From Modestobacter roseus (GTDB lineage: Bacteria > Actinomycetota > Actinomycetes > Mycobacteriales > Geodermatophilaceae), in NCBI RefSeq assembly GCF_007994135.1, contig NZ_VLKF01000001.1:2542001-2606000 (forward strand): 64,000 bases of DNA, read 5' to 3'. A program made the translations under genes and the position numbers. Below, piece by piece: positions 16,542 through 24,974 of this stretch (position 1 is its first letter; each line of letters begins with the position of its first letter). The notes under the pieces were generated by a model. The model searched no databases. It was not told the origin of the DNA and saw only the letters and a list, made by a program, of their open reading frames with translations.

Positions 16542-18749
16542 CAGAAACACCAAGCTCCCTTGTAGTGCCCCGGGACTACGGCAACGGTCGGCGCGGGCCC
16601 TGGGAAAGCGAGACCGTACTTGACCTTCAAGCATGTATTCGCGTAGAACCTGGCCGACACTGCCCAAGCCATCACGTTACCCACCGTCCACAGGACGAAG
16701 AAGTTCACGCCCGGCACGAACACAAGGAGTGCGAGCGCGGTCGCGTAGCTCCCGCCGGCCATCAGGCGGGTCTCCTTCTTGTTGAAGTAGGCCGTGCCAG
16801 TAATCCAACCCCAGGTGAACCTGGGATCTGCTACAACGGGGTATGCGTACGACATCTTGGTGTGTTCTACAACTTGAACGAGCGTAGTGCCTATGACCTC
16901 GTATCGGGTTGGCACCCCGGTGCCGTTGACGTCCTTGGCCCACGGAGCGCTCACGGCACCAATTAGAGTGCCATTCGTGCCGCGAATCTCTACGGACCCG
17001 TCCGCCAGGCGGGTCATCCGCGCAGTCGGAGGAAGAGACATTTCGTACTCATAGCGGGTAGGCGCTGCGGCACTCGAGATAACCGTTGCAAAGCGGACGC
17101 TCTCATCGCCAAGCTTTTGCACCGTCAAGCTGTCGTCATTCTCGGCGCCATAAACAGTAGTTCCGTCTTGAGCTGTTGTTGCCTTTTGCGAAGTGGCTAG
17201 ATCTGGCAGTTGTACTCCAAGTTGAGTGGTTTGACCAGAAGCATCTTTCGAAGTCAGTAGTACAGGATTCGTGGAGGCGGACGGCGCCATGACACTTGTT
17301 GTTGCGCCGGAGTCGATGGACTGAGCAGCGGCGTATTGATCGCTTGCTATCGGCTGGAGCATCTCAGCGTCCTGCGATGGCGACGCTGCGTTGACCATGT
17401 CGGCCACTGCATCGGCCGGTCCCTGGACTCTGATCGTCTCACAGTCCGACATGTCACCCGATTCTTCGTCTTCCGTGCAGATATCGATACCGCTTCCGCC
17501 TTGCGAGATGTCCTTGGACGGTCCGCCGTTCAGGGTGTCATCGCCCACATCTCCGTTCAGGCGGTCTTCGCCGAGCCCTCCATATATGAGGTCAGTCCCC
17601 GCCCCACCGCTTAGAAGATCGTGTCCGTCATCGCCGTGCAGGACGTCGTCACCTTCGTCACCCTCCAGGGTGTCGTCTCCACTGCCACCCCGGAGCAAGT
17701 CGGCACCGTCGCCACCAGTCAGTACGTCGCCACCGTCTTCTCCCGACAGGTCGTCGTCACCTTGACCACCGATGAGCCGATCATCGCCCGTGCCGCCGCG
17801 GATTGTGTCGTTGCCCAAACCTCCGATGATCACGTCATTTCCTGCTTGGCCACTGGCGGAGTCGTCGCCCTCACCCAGGTCGATCCAGTCATTGCCGGGC
17901 CCGCCGAAGACGATGTCGTCACCACCCAGCGCTTCTACTCTGTCGTCTCCTCCCAGTGCGCAGATGATGTCTGGACCGGCAGTGCCGACGATAATGTCGG
18001 GACCACTGGTTCCCATGACTGTACAAGGCACTGCGATGGCATTTGTGTCGGTAAAAAGGGTTGTTCCAACGAATTCTTGAACTTTCCCCTCCGAAATCGG
18101 ACGCTCTGCGCTCCTCGGGTAGCCGAACGTTGACTCGACTCCACCTGCCGCAAGCCACAGGTCGCGCGTCTGTCCAGTGACTGGATGTGCCCCGGTGGCG
18201 GGTGAGTGGTAAATGGAGCCGCCTTGAAAGTCGTTATAGCTGCCGCCGTTGACGTTGGTGGGGTCGCTGGTGGGGAAGCCGAGGTAGCTGCGTTCCCAGT
18301 TCATCGCTGCGTACTTGGCGCGGATGGGGCCTTGGACGTAGTAGGCGGCGGGTGCTCCGGGGGTGGAGTACATGATGGCGTCGCCGGAGAAATACTGGTG
18401 GAAGTGGTTGGGCTGGGCCATGCCGTACTGGGGGCTGGTGGGGTAGCCCAGAGGGCCGTTTTCGTAGCCGGTGGCGGCCCACTTGCTGCGGATGGGGCCG
18501 TTGCCGATGTCCCAGGCGTTCGTGGCCGGGGAGTAGTAGATGGAGCCGCGCTGGAAGTGGTTGAAGCAGCCGCCGTTCTGCAGACCGCAGGTCTGGCCGG
18601 TGGTGGGGTAGCCGAGGTGGCTGCCTTCCCAGCCGATGGCTGCCCACCGGTCTCTGATCGCGCCGGTGATGTCCTGGGCGCCGGTGGCGGCGGTCCAGTA
18701 GATGGACCCGCGTTCGAAGTGGTTGTAGCAGCCGCCGTCACGTAGCCCT
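16541..18749 (-). pseudogene. LGFP-repeat / RTX-type secreted protein, 5' end lost at IS3
   Basis: About 735 codons remain. From the broken 5' end there are LGFP repeats (GSHLGYPTTG, NGPLGYPTSP, RSYLGFPTS, ESTFGYPRS), a cell-wall-binding type. Then follow about ten RTX-like nonapeptides (GGxGxDxx, roughly 17480-18000), a linker, and a C-terminal module starting YPVVADPRFTWGWITGTAYFNKKET with a hydrophobic segment and ending GAWCF. This last module recurs at the ends of actinobacterial secreted proteins. The signal peptide and start are gone: homology stops at the IS3 inverted repeat. An ATG inside the IS keeps a frame open but is not native. Confidence 0.75.
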
Positions 18750-18811
18750 GAAGTGACCCCCGTCGGCTGAACACCTCCAGACTTGGCATCAGCCAAGGAG
18801 GGAGGGCCCGG

Positions 18812-19102
18812 ATGGGCCGACGGAGCAAGTACCCCGAGGAGTTCCGGCAGCGAGCCGCGCAGCTGGTGCTGGACAGCCGCCGCAGCGTCCGCGAGGTCGC
18901 CAGTGAGCTGGGCATCAACCACGAGACGCTGCGCAACTGGGTCACCGCCGAGAAGCGTCAGCGAGCCGATGGGCCGGCCGCGCTCAGTGCCGACGAGCGG
19001 ATGGAGCTGGCCCGGCTGCGGCGCAAGGTCGCTGAGCTGGAAGTCGAGCGGGAGATCTTGAAAAAAGCCGCGGTCTTCTTCGCTCGGGAGACGGGCCGGT
19101 GA
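18812..19102 (+). CDS. IS3-family transposase OrfA
   Basis: The 96-aa protein has the IS3 helix-turn-helix (EEFRQRAAQLVL, VASELGINHETLRNWV) and a C-terminal leucine zipper (ELARLRRKVAELEVEREIL). It binds the element ends. Near its end the run G-AAA-AAA at 19060-19066 is a plausible -1 slippage site. A shift there enters the orfB frame without a stop and would make the OrfAB transposase. Confidence 0.93.
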   Translation: MGRRSKYPEEFRQRAAQLVLDSRRSVREVASELGINHETLRNWVTAEKRQRADGPAALSADERMELARLRRKVAELEVEREILKKAAVFFARETGR

Positions 19103-19995
19103 GCCGCGGACTGGTCTGCGAGTTCATCGCCGCGGAGAAGACCAGCTACGGCGTGCGCCGTCTCTGCCGAGTGTTTCGGATCAGCCCCACCAGCTTCTAC
19201 GCATGGGCCGCCCGCGCCGGCGGGCCGACAGCCGGCGAGCTCGACGAGGCCTACGCGATCGAGGCCGCTCGTGAGGCCTGGGTAGCCCACCGCCGGATCT
19301 ACGGCGCCCGCCGGCTGACCGCAGAAGTCCGCGACCGCGGGCACGGCTGGAACCGGAAACGGGTTGCGCGGCTGATGCGGCTGGGTGCGATCGAGGGCGT
19401 GCACCGGCGCCGGCGAGGCAAGTACGGCCGCCGCGCGGTCTCCACCGCGACCGCCCCGGACCGGGTGGAGCGGAACTTCACCGCGGCCGCCCCCAACCAG
19501 CTGTGGGTCGCCGACATCTCCTACCTGCGCTCCTGGGAAGGCTTCGTCTACCTCGCCGTGGTCGTCGACGCCTTCAGCCGCAAGGTCGTCGGCTGGGCGA
19601 TGGCCGACCACCTGCGCACCGAGCTCGTCCTCGACGCCGTCGGCATGGCCATCACCACCCGCAAGCCCGCTGCAGGAACGGTGCACCACACCGACCGCGG
19701 CAGCCAGTACACCTCCTATGAGTTCGGCAAGGCGCTGCGCGACTCCGGGGTACTGGCCTCGATGGGCCGGGTCGGGTCGGCATTCGACAACGCGATGGCC
19801 GAATCGGTGTTCGCCACGCTGAAGACCGAACTGATCTACCGCCGCTCCTGGCCCACCCGCCACGAGCTGGAGATGGAGGTCTTCTCCTACCTCGAAGGCT
19901 TCTACAACACCCGCCGCCGGCACTCCCGGCTCGGCAACCTCAGCCCCACCGACTACGAGAACATGCACCTGACACAGAACGAGGTGTCCGCCTGA
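19099..19995 (+). CDS. IS3-family transposase OrfB (DDE catalytic domain)
   Basis: The 298-aa protein has the HTH_21 segment (SRRIYGARRL-type) and an rve integrase core. The DD(35)E triad is visible as D139 (WVADISYL), D199 (HHTDRGSQY) and E235 (AMAESVFATLKTE). It ends RRRHSRLGNLSPTDYE, as usual. It overlaps orfA by 4 nt in the -1 frame. No defects are visible, so the element may still be active. Confidence 0.95.
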   Translation: MSRGLVCEFIAAEKTSYGVRRLCRVFRISPTSFYAWAARAGGPTAGELDEAYAIEAAREAWVAHRRIYGARRLTAEVRDRGHGWNRKRVARLMRLGAIEGVHRRRRGKYGRRAVSTATAPDRVERNFTAAAPNQLWVADISYLRSWEGFVYLAVVVDAFSRKVVGWAMADHLRTELVLDAVGMAITTRKPAAGTVHHTDRGSQYTSYEFGKALRDSGVLASMGRVGSAFDNAMAESVFATLKTELIYRRSWPTRHELEMEVFSYLEGFYNTRRRHSRLGNLSPTDYENMHLTQNEVSA

Positions 19996-20013
19996 CGGGG
20001 GTCACTTCAGGGC

Positions 20014-21255
20014 ATCGGTGCGGGAGGCACATCGATGAGCGATCTCGGCCACGCGATCTTCTGCGGGCTGGACGTCGGCAAAGGCACCCATCACGCGGTG
20101 GCACTGGACCCTGACGGGAAGCGGCTGCACGATGCCGCGCTACCGCAAGACGAGCAGCGGTTGCGCCAACTGTTCACCGGCCTGCAGGTTCACGGCGACG
20201 TGCTGGTGGTCGTGGATCAGCCGGCCACAATCGGTGCGCTGCCGATCGCGGTCGCCCGGGACGTGGGATGCCAGGTCGCCTACCTGCCCGGGCTGGCGAT
20301 GCGCCGGATCGCGGACCTGCACCCGGGGTCGGCCAAGACCGACGCCCGGGACGCCTACGTCATCGCCGAGGCCGCCCGGACCATGCCGCGCACACTGCGC
20401 CAGGTCGATCCCGGTGAAGAAGTGCTGGCCGAGCTCGGCGTGCTGATCGGATTCGACGATGACCAGGCCGCCGAGGCCACCCGGCTGAGCAACCGCATCC
20501 GCGGGCTGCTCACCCAGATCCACCCCGCCGCCGAGCGAGTACTCGGTCCTCGAGTGAGCACCACGGTCGTGCTGGAGTTGCTCTCCCGTTTCGGCGGCCC
20601 CGCCGGACTTCGCGCAGCCGGCAAGCGGCGACTGATCACCGTTGCCCGCAAGGCCGCACCCCGCGCTGGCGAGCAACTGGTCACCGACCTGCTCGCCGCA
20701 CTCGACGAGCAGACAGTGGTCGTTCCCGGCAGCGCAGCCGCGGAGAAGGTGCTGCCGCGGCTGGCCGAATCCCTGGCCCAAGTGCTCACCCAACGGCGGC
20801 AGATCGCCGAGGAAGTGGAAGGGATCCTCGATGCCCACCCTCTTGCCAAGGTCCTGACCTCGATGCCCGGCGTGGGGATCAGGACCGCAGCCCGCATCCT
20901 GCTCGAAGTCGGCGACGGCAGCGCCTTCCCGACCTCCGGGCACCTGGCCGCCTACGCCGGCCTGGCGCCGGTCACCCGCCGCTCGGGCTCCTCGATCCGC
21001 GGCGAGCACCCGCCCCAGGGAGGCAACAAGCAGCTCAAGCGGGCACTGTTCCTCTCCGCCTTCGCCGCCCTGGCCGACCCAACCTCACGGGCCTACTACG
21101 ACCGCAAGCGCGCCGCCGGGAAACGACACAACGCCGCCCTCATCTGCCTGGCCCGACGCCGAGTCGACGTCCTGTTCGCCATGCTCCGCGAAGGCACCCT
21201 CTACGAGACCCGGTCCGCCCGACCGGCTTGACCGGACCCATAGGGACACCCCCCC
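20014..21255 (+). mobile_element. IS110-family insertion sequence (left end apparently missing)
   Basis: One DEDD transposase gene with a right flank ending near GGACCCATAGGGACACC, a sequence of the kind seen at IS110 ends. Only about 21 bp separate the IS3 right end from the start codon, too short for the usual non-coding left end. Boundaries are estimates; IS110 elements lack strong inverted repeats. Confidence 0.7.
20035..21231 (+). CDS. IS110-family transposase
   Basis: The 398-aa protein has the RuvC-like DEDD domain (GLDVGKGTHH with D13; VVVDQPATIG; KTDARDAYVIA) and the C-terminal Transposase_20 domain (LTSMPGVGIRTAARIL, AYAGLAPVTRRSGSS, GNKQLKRALFLSAF) with the conserved Ser. A GGGAGG ribosome-binding site lies 7 nt before the ATG. 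The coding region is intact. Known IS110 relatives use a bridge RNA made from the non-coding end. That end seems absent on the left here, so mobility is doubtful. Confidence 0.93.
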   Translation: MSDLGHAIFCGLDVGKGTHHAVALDPDGKRLHDAALPQDEQRLRQLFTGLQVHGDVLVVVDQPATIGALPIAVARDVGCQVAYLPGLAMRRIADLHPGSAKTDARDAYVIAEAARTMPRTLRQVDPGEEVLAELGVLIGFDDDQAAEATRLSNRIRGLLTQIHPAAERVLGPRVSTTVVLELLSRFGGPAGLRAAGKRRLITVARKAAPRAGEQLVTDLLAALDEQTVVVPGSAAAEKVLPRLAESLAQVLTQRRQIAEEVEGILDAHPLAKVLTSMPGVGIRTAARILLEVGDGSAFPTSGHLAAYAGLAPVTRRSGSSIRGEHPPQGGNKQLKRALFLSAFAALADPTSRAYYDRKRAAGKRHNAALICLARRRVDVLFAMLREGTLYETRSARPA

Positions 21256-21285
21256 CGATACTGACCGATCGCTTCTCTCGACGCG

Positions 21286-21462
21286 CTATCGCCTTTCCCT
21301 TGTTGCTCCGGCAATGATCCCGAACGCGAGTATGGCCATCAGCGAGAACGTAAGCACGAGTAACAATCCGCGATCATTGGCTATCGAATCCCATAGTCCC
21401 CAGATCCCCAACGGAAGCAGGATGATGCCGACAATAAGACGCGTGCGCTGGATTGGTCTCAT
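21286..21462 (-). CDS. Small 2-TM membrane protein coupled to the RHS gene
   Basis: The 58-aa protein (MRPIQRTRLIVGIILLP) has two helices, IVGIILLPLGIWGLW and LLLVLTFSLMAILAFGIIAG, and a basic tail. The ATG lies 2 nt beyond the RHS stop codon; a GTG one codon earlier overlaps the TAG. No Shine-Dalgarno is evident, which fits coupling. Position behind an RHS tip is where immunity proteins usually sit, but the family is not recognised and the role is inference. Confidence 0.55.
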   Translation of the reverse strand: MRPIQRTRLIVGIILLPLGIWGLWDSIANDRGLLLVLTFSLMAILAFGIIAGATRERR

Positions 21463-21464
21463 CA

Positions 21465-23390
21465 CTAGAAGCAAGAGTCGATAACGCTGGCTATGGCAAA
21501 GGTGCCGAAGATAGACGATACCCCGTATTCGGCTACCAGGCCAGCGAATGCAAGGGCCGAAATTCCACCCGAAGCGGCAATGCCGGCTAGGGCGACTGCC
21601 GTTGCACTGCCTGCACCGATAACTCCGAGGATTGACAAAGCACAGGAGGAGATGAGTCCAGTCGGGTCGGATCGGTTGCAGGGATTCCCTGCGGCGTAGA
21701 GGTAGTCGTTGGCTTCTTGGCCGCTGGGGTCGGTCTGGGTGAAGCGGCCGTGGGTGGGGTCGTAGTAGCGGGCGCCGAGTTTGATCAGCCCCGAGTTGGT
21801 GTCGGTGTAGCCCTGGCCGTAGCGGTAGGGGTTGGTGGCGGCGTAGCTACCGGTGCTGGTCTTGGTGGCCCCGTAGGCGCTGTAGGTGTAGGCCGCGGCG
21901 ACTGTGCCGGTGGTGGTTACGAGGGTGCGGACGGCGTCGACCTGGTCGGTGAAGGGGTAGTAGCTGGTCGCACCGTTCGGGTTGGTGATGCTGCCCTGGC
22001 GCACGGCGATCAGCGTGCCCTGCGGGTCCCGGACCGTCCAGGTGCCTGAGCCCGAGGCCGCGGACCAGGCGGGTGCCGGAGAGAGCGGGCTGAGGCCGAA
22101 GGTGGTGTTCCCGGCGGTAACCCGGTCGTTGTTGCCGGTTCCGGCGTAACCCGAGGTAACCGCGGTGCCGCCGGTGGGGGTGGTGGTGACGGCCTGATCG
22201 CGGTCGTTGTAGGCCACCGTGCGCCCGGGGCTGGACTTGGCGGTGGTCTGGTTGCCGTTGCCGTCGTAGCTGAAGCCGCTGCCGGTCAGGCCGCTGCCGG
22301 TGGCGCCGGTGAGCTGGTTGGCCGCGTCGTAGCTCAGCTGCTGGGCCGGGTTGGCGGTGGTGCAGGTGGCGCCGGCGGCGGTGTAGCTGCGGGTGCGGTT
22401 GCCGGCGGCGTCGTAGCAGAACGCCTCGTAGTCCACGCTCGCCCCGCCGGCGGTGGGGGTGGTGTTGGCGATGGTGAGCCGGTCGAGGGCGTCGTAGCTG
22501 TAGGCGGTGGTGCGGGCGGTGACCGCGTCCCGGATGGAGGTGACCAGTCCGGTGTCCTTGGTCGGGTTCTCCGCCGTGGCCGGGACGGTGGGGTCGGTGT
22601 AGACCAGGGTCAGGTCCAGCCGGGTGCTGCCGGCAGCCGTGCCCTTGATGTTGGTCGGCCGGCCGGAGCCGTCCAGGGTCCAGGTCTGGGTGGCCCCGCC
22701 GGGGTAGCGGACGCCGGTGCGCTGCCCGTCGTCATCGACCCGGAAGAGGATGCACTTGGTGGAGGCCGCACCGGGGCTGGTGTAGCTCTGCCCGGAGCAC
22801 GTGCCGCCGGGCTCGGCGATGGAGGTCAGCTGGTTGGCGGTGTTGTAGCCGTAGGTGATCTGCCCGCCGGTGTCCTGGTAGCCGACCAGCAGCCCGAGGC
22901 CGTCGTAGTCCAGGTAGGTGTCGCCCTCGGGGGCTTCGATGGACTGGATGCGGTCGACCAGTTGGGCGTGACGGTTGTACTGGGTGTAGCGGGTCTGGGT
23001 GCCGGCGGGGTTGTACTCGGCGACCGAGCGCAGCGGCCCGTCGCCGGTGATGTAGCGGGACTCGGTGGAGCCGTCGTCGTGCCGGGTCCAGGCCACCCGG
23101 TCCAGCCGGTCGTAGCCGTAGCGGGTTTCCTTGCCGTTGCCGTCGGTCAGGCTGGTCAGCCGGGAGAGGGCGTCCCAGGTGTAGGTCTGCACCCCCCGCC
23201 CGGTGGTGGTCGCGCCGTCGGCGGTGGTGCCCGGCGGGATCATCGTGGCCAGCTGGCCGGCGGTGTCGTAGCGGTAGGCGGTGCGGTGCGCGGTGGTCGC
23301 CGCCGCCGATGCCCCGGGGGTGTAGAGGGCGTCGCGCTCCTCGCACAGCACCCCGGTCTTGGTCGCACTCGGCGCGCCGCCAGTTGCCAT
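21465..23390 (-). CDS. RHS/YD-repeat protein, 5'-truncated
   Basis: The 641-aa protein is made of YD repeats (YRYDTAGQLATM, YTWDALSRLTSL, YGYNTANQLTSI, YSYDALDRLTIA). It then has the RHS-associated core (YRYGQGYTDTNSGLIKLGARYYDP, GRFTQTDPSGQ, YLYAAGNPCNRSDPTGL). The 64-residue tip after this is short and hydrophobic (about 48-104 bp-scale helices such as ALSILGVIGAGSATAVALAGIA). Family members are usually over 1000 aa with an export domain; none is present, and an in-frame TGA lies just upstream. Probably a 3' fragment or an orphan tip cassette. Core codon use is GC-rich, but the tip is A/T-richer. Confidence 0.8.
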   Translation of the reverse strand: MATGGAPSATKTGVLCEERDALYTPGASAAATTAHRTAYRYDTAGQLATMIPPGTTADGATTTGRGVQTYTWDALSRLTSLTDGNGKETRYGYDRLDRVAWTRHDDGSTESRYITGDGPLRSVAEYNPAGTQTRYTQYNRHAQLVDRIQSIEAPEGDTYLDYDGLGLLVGYQDTGGQITYGYNTANQLTSIAEPGGTCSGQSYTSPGAASTKCILFRVDDDGQRTGVRYPGGATQTWTLDGSGRPTNIKGTAAGSTRLDLTLVYTDPTVPATAENPTKDTGLVTSIRDAVTARTTAYSYDALDRLTIANTTPTAGGASVDYEAFCYDAAGNRTRSYTAAGATCTTANPAQQLSYDAANQLTGATGSGLTGSGFSYDGNGNQTTAKSSPGRTVAYNDRDQAVTTTPTGGTAVTSGYAGTGNNDRVTAGNTTFGLSPLSPAPAWSAASGSGTWTVRDPQGTLIAVRQGSITNPNGATSYYPFTDQVDAVRTLVTTTGTVAAAYTYSAYGATKTSTGSYAATNPYRYGQGYTDTNSGLIKLGARYYDPTHGRFTQTDPSGQEANDYLYAAGNPCNRSDPTGLISSCALSILGVIGAGSATAVALAGIAASGGISALAFAGLVAEYGVSSIFGTFAIASVIDSCF

Positions 23391-23431
23391 GGGACCTGCA
23401 CTTGATCAAGTCGGCGCCGGCGCCGTGGCGA

Positions 23432-23572
23432 CTACTTCTTTGATCGCAAGTACATGACCACAGCAAAGAGCAGGACCACGAATACTGCGATCGCAATGCC
23501 CACAACGGGGCTCGTTGACCCGCCCGTACTGTTCGTTGGATTGTTCGTTACCGCCAGGATGAGCACCTGCAC
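23432..23572 (-). CDS. Tiny single-pass membrane peptide A (46 aa)
   Basis: Short N-terminus with a Thr/Asn/Gly/Ser stretch (NNPTNSTGGSTSP), one strong transmembrane helix (VVGIAIAVFVVLLFAVVMYL) and a basic end RSKK. A second GTG at 23566 has better spacing to GGTGGA and may be the real start (44 aa). It resembles the peptide at 23728-23856 in layout and sequence. Not a recognised family. Confidence 0.5.
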   Translation of the reverse strand: MQVLILAVTNNPTNSTGGSTSPVVGIAIAVFVVLLFAVVMYLRSKK

Positions 23573-23727
23573 TCCACCAGTAACGGGCGTTGTCGGTCTC
23601 CGTGGTGCGGACGGCAGCGATCACGAAGTCCAGGCTCATGCCTCCCGCTCCGTCCTCTCGCCGGTGAGGTTCGCGTCCGGTTCGCGACCCTCCACCGACA
23701 CTCGCACCGCACTCGTCGGGCGTCGTC

Positions 23728-23856
23728 TCACTTCTTCCTCATCCGCTTGACGAGCAAGCCGATCACAGCAATCGCCATGATCACACCGACGATGACGAAG
23801 CTCGCCGGGCTGCTGTCACCGCCGCTGTAACTCGTATTCGCGGCCAAGATCTGCAC
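23728..23856 (-). CDS. Tiny single-pass membrane peptide B (42 aa)
   Basis: Begins VQILAANTSYSGGDSSPAS, then one transmembrane helix (FVIVGVIMAIAVIGLLV) and a basic end KRMRKK. A GGAG ribosome-binding site lies 7 nt before the GTG. It shares with peptide A the order ILA - Asn/Ser/Gly linker - SP - helix - Arg/Lys end. Two such short frames in a row on the same strand support real genes. Confidence 0.5.
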   Translation of the reverse strand: MQILAANTSYSGGDSSPASFVIVGVIMAIAVIGLLVKRMRKK

Positions 23857-24021
23857 TGTCGACTCCGATCACTGGGTACGGGCTTCCACGAACGGCACGT
23901 CATCGAGACCGGCCGGACGGTCAACGGCGCCGGGGACATCCCCGTTACGATGTCGGCGCCAAACGCTACGGCTCCCCACGCCGGCCCTCCTGCGGGCAAC
24001 GCCCGGCCGACCTCGACCCGG

Positions 24022-24246
24022 TCAGCTGGACAGCCAGTCGGCGACGACCAGCCCGACGCCGGCGACGAGCAGCACCGCTCCCGCGAGTGCGGCGCCCCTT
24101 CGATCGTGGTCGAGGGGCTTCTCCTCGCGGTCGCTCACGCCGAGCCACCGGTTGCCCTTCTCGTTCATCGCCGAGATGACCGACCGTCCGGTGATGAGGA
24201 GCACTCCTGTCAGAGCGAGCGCCCCACCGATCACCACCCCGGCCAC
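24022..24246 (-). CDS. Small 2-TM membrane protein, 74 aa
   Basis: Two hydrophobic helices (VVIGGALALTGVLLITG near the start and AALAGAVLLVAGVGLVVA near the end) flank a charged cytosolic loop (NEKGNRWLGVSDREEKPLDHDRR). AAGGGA precedes the GTG by 9 nt. Unknown function. It is the rightmost gene of the accessory island, next to the lipoprotein-ddl pair. Confidence 0.6.
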   Translation of the reverse strand: MAGVVIGGALALTGVLLITGRSVISAMNEKGNRWLGVSDREEKPLDHDRRGAALAGAVLLVAGVGLVVADWLSS

Positions 24247-24311
24247 CGGCTCGAATCCCTTCAGCGATCACTCAGACCCGGAGAACGGGTGCAGGGTCGA
24301 CATCTCGGCTC

Positions 24312-24974
24312 TCAGTTGTCCGGGAGCTGGGCGAGCTGGTCGGCGACGACGGCGGACAGCTCGGTGCGCGCCTCCTCCGCCGTCGGCTGCACCGAGGCCA
24401 CCGCGACGGTGAACGCCCCGCGGGTGCACCAGGCGAACGCCGGCGGCCCCTCCAGCCCGTGCTCGGGCACCGCCTCGGGCATGGCCATCAGCACGCAGTC
24501 CTCCGGCAGGCCGGCCGGCGCGTGGTCCAGGGTGCCGCCGTAGTACTCGGCGTCGTTGCGGGCCAGGTCCTCGGCGTAGGTCGCCGCGCCGGCCGGGTCG
24601 GCGAACTGGTCGATGAAGACGCTGGTGATCCGCGGACCGTCGCGCCAGAACCGCTCCCACCCGCGCAGGTACCCGTACTCGCCGAGCACCTCCTCCTGCT
24701 GCTGCGCGTCCTCGCCGTAGCCGGCGACGTCGTCGACCGTCTTCTCCCCCGCCGGCGGGTCCAGGTCGTCGTCGGGCACCCGGGGCAGCCCGGAGGGCAC
24801 CTCGTCGACCAGCAGCTCCTCCAGCTCCCGCGCGTCAGTGGGCAGCGACGGGGCCGGGCTCTGCGCCAGGGAGGTCTGCGGCGCCGGCTCGGTCTCCGCG
24901 CAGCCGGCACACACCGGGGCGACCGCCAGCAAGGCTGCCGCCAGCGCCCAGCGCGGCCACAGCCCGGAGGTCAT
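24312..24974 (-). CDS. Predicted exported lipoprotein, unknown function
   Basis: The 220-aa protein has a signal peptide (RWALAAALLAVAPVCAGC) with a possible lipobox ending at Cys25, although Cys at -3 is unusual. An acidic Pro-rich linker and a globular domain with WERFWRDGPRITSVFIDQFADP and paired Cys (EDCVLM, AWCTRG) follow. Its ATG overlaps the ddl stop codon (ATGA). Coupling to ddl suggests a cell-envelope role, but I recognise no family. Confidence 0.7.
   Translation of the reverse strand: MTSGLWPRWALAAALLAVAPVCAGCAETEPAPQTSLAQSPAPSLPTDARELEELLVDEVPSGLPRVPDDDLDPPAGEKTVDDVAGYGEDAQQQEEVLGEYGYLRGWERFWRDGPRITSVFIDQFADPAGAATYAEDLARNDAEYYGGTLDHAPAGLPEDCVLMAMPEAVPEHGLEGPPAFAWCTRGAFTVAVASVQPTAEEARTELSAVVADQLAQLPDN

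Larger units (their letters stand above)
18749..20009 (+). mobile_element. IS3-family insertion sequence, about 1.26 kb
   Basis: Two overlapping reading frames (orfA, orfB) lie between inverted repeats. The left end reads TGAAGTGACCCCCGTC and the right end GACGGGGGTCACTTCA, a perfect 16-bp match that extends outward by GCCC/GGGC. No target-site duplication is seen. It truncates the LGFP/RTX gene on the left and abuts the IS110 gene on the right. Confidence 0.92.

Noticed and set aside
16541-18922. Intact 793-aa LGFP/RTX gene starting inside the IS3
   Set aside because: The first 58 codons are antisense of the IS; the native 5' end is missing, so it is a truncated gene.
23406-23639. 77-codon frame starting MSLDFVIAAVRTTE upstream of the RHS fragment
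   Set aside because: The first 24 codons look codon-like and it shares the RHS frame before a TGA, but the second half overlaps peptide A with poor composition. It may be a decayed 5' piece; not supported as a gene.
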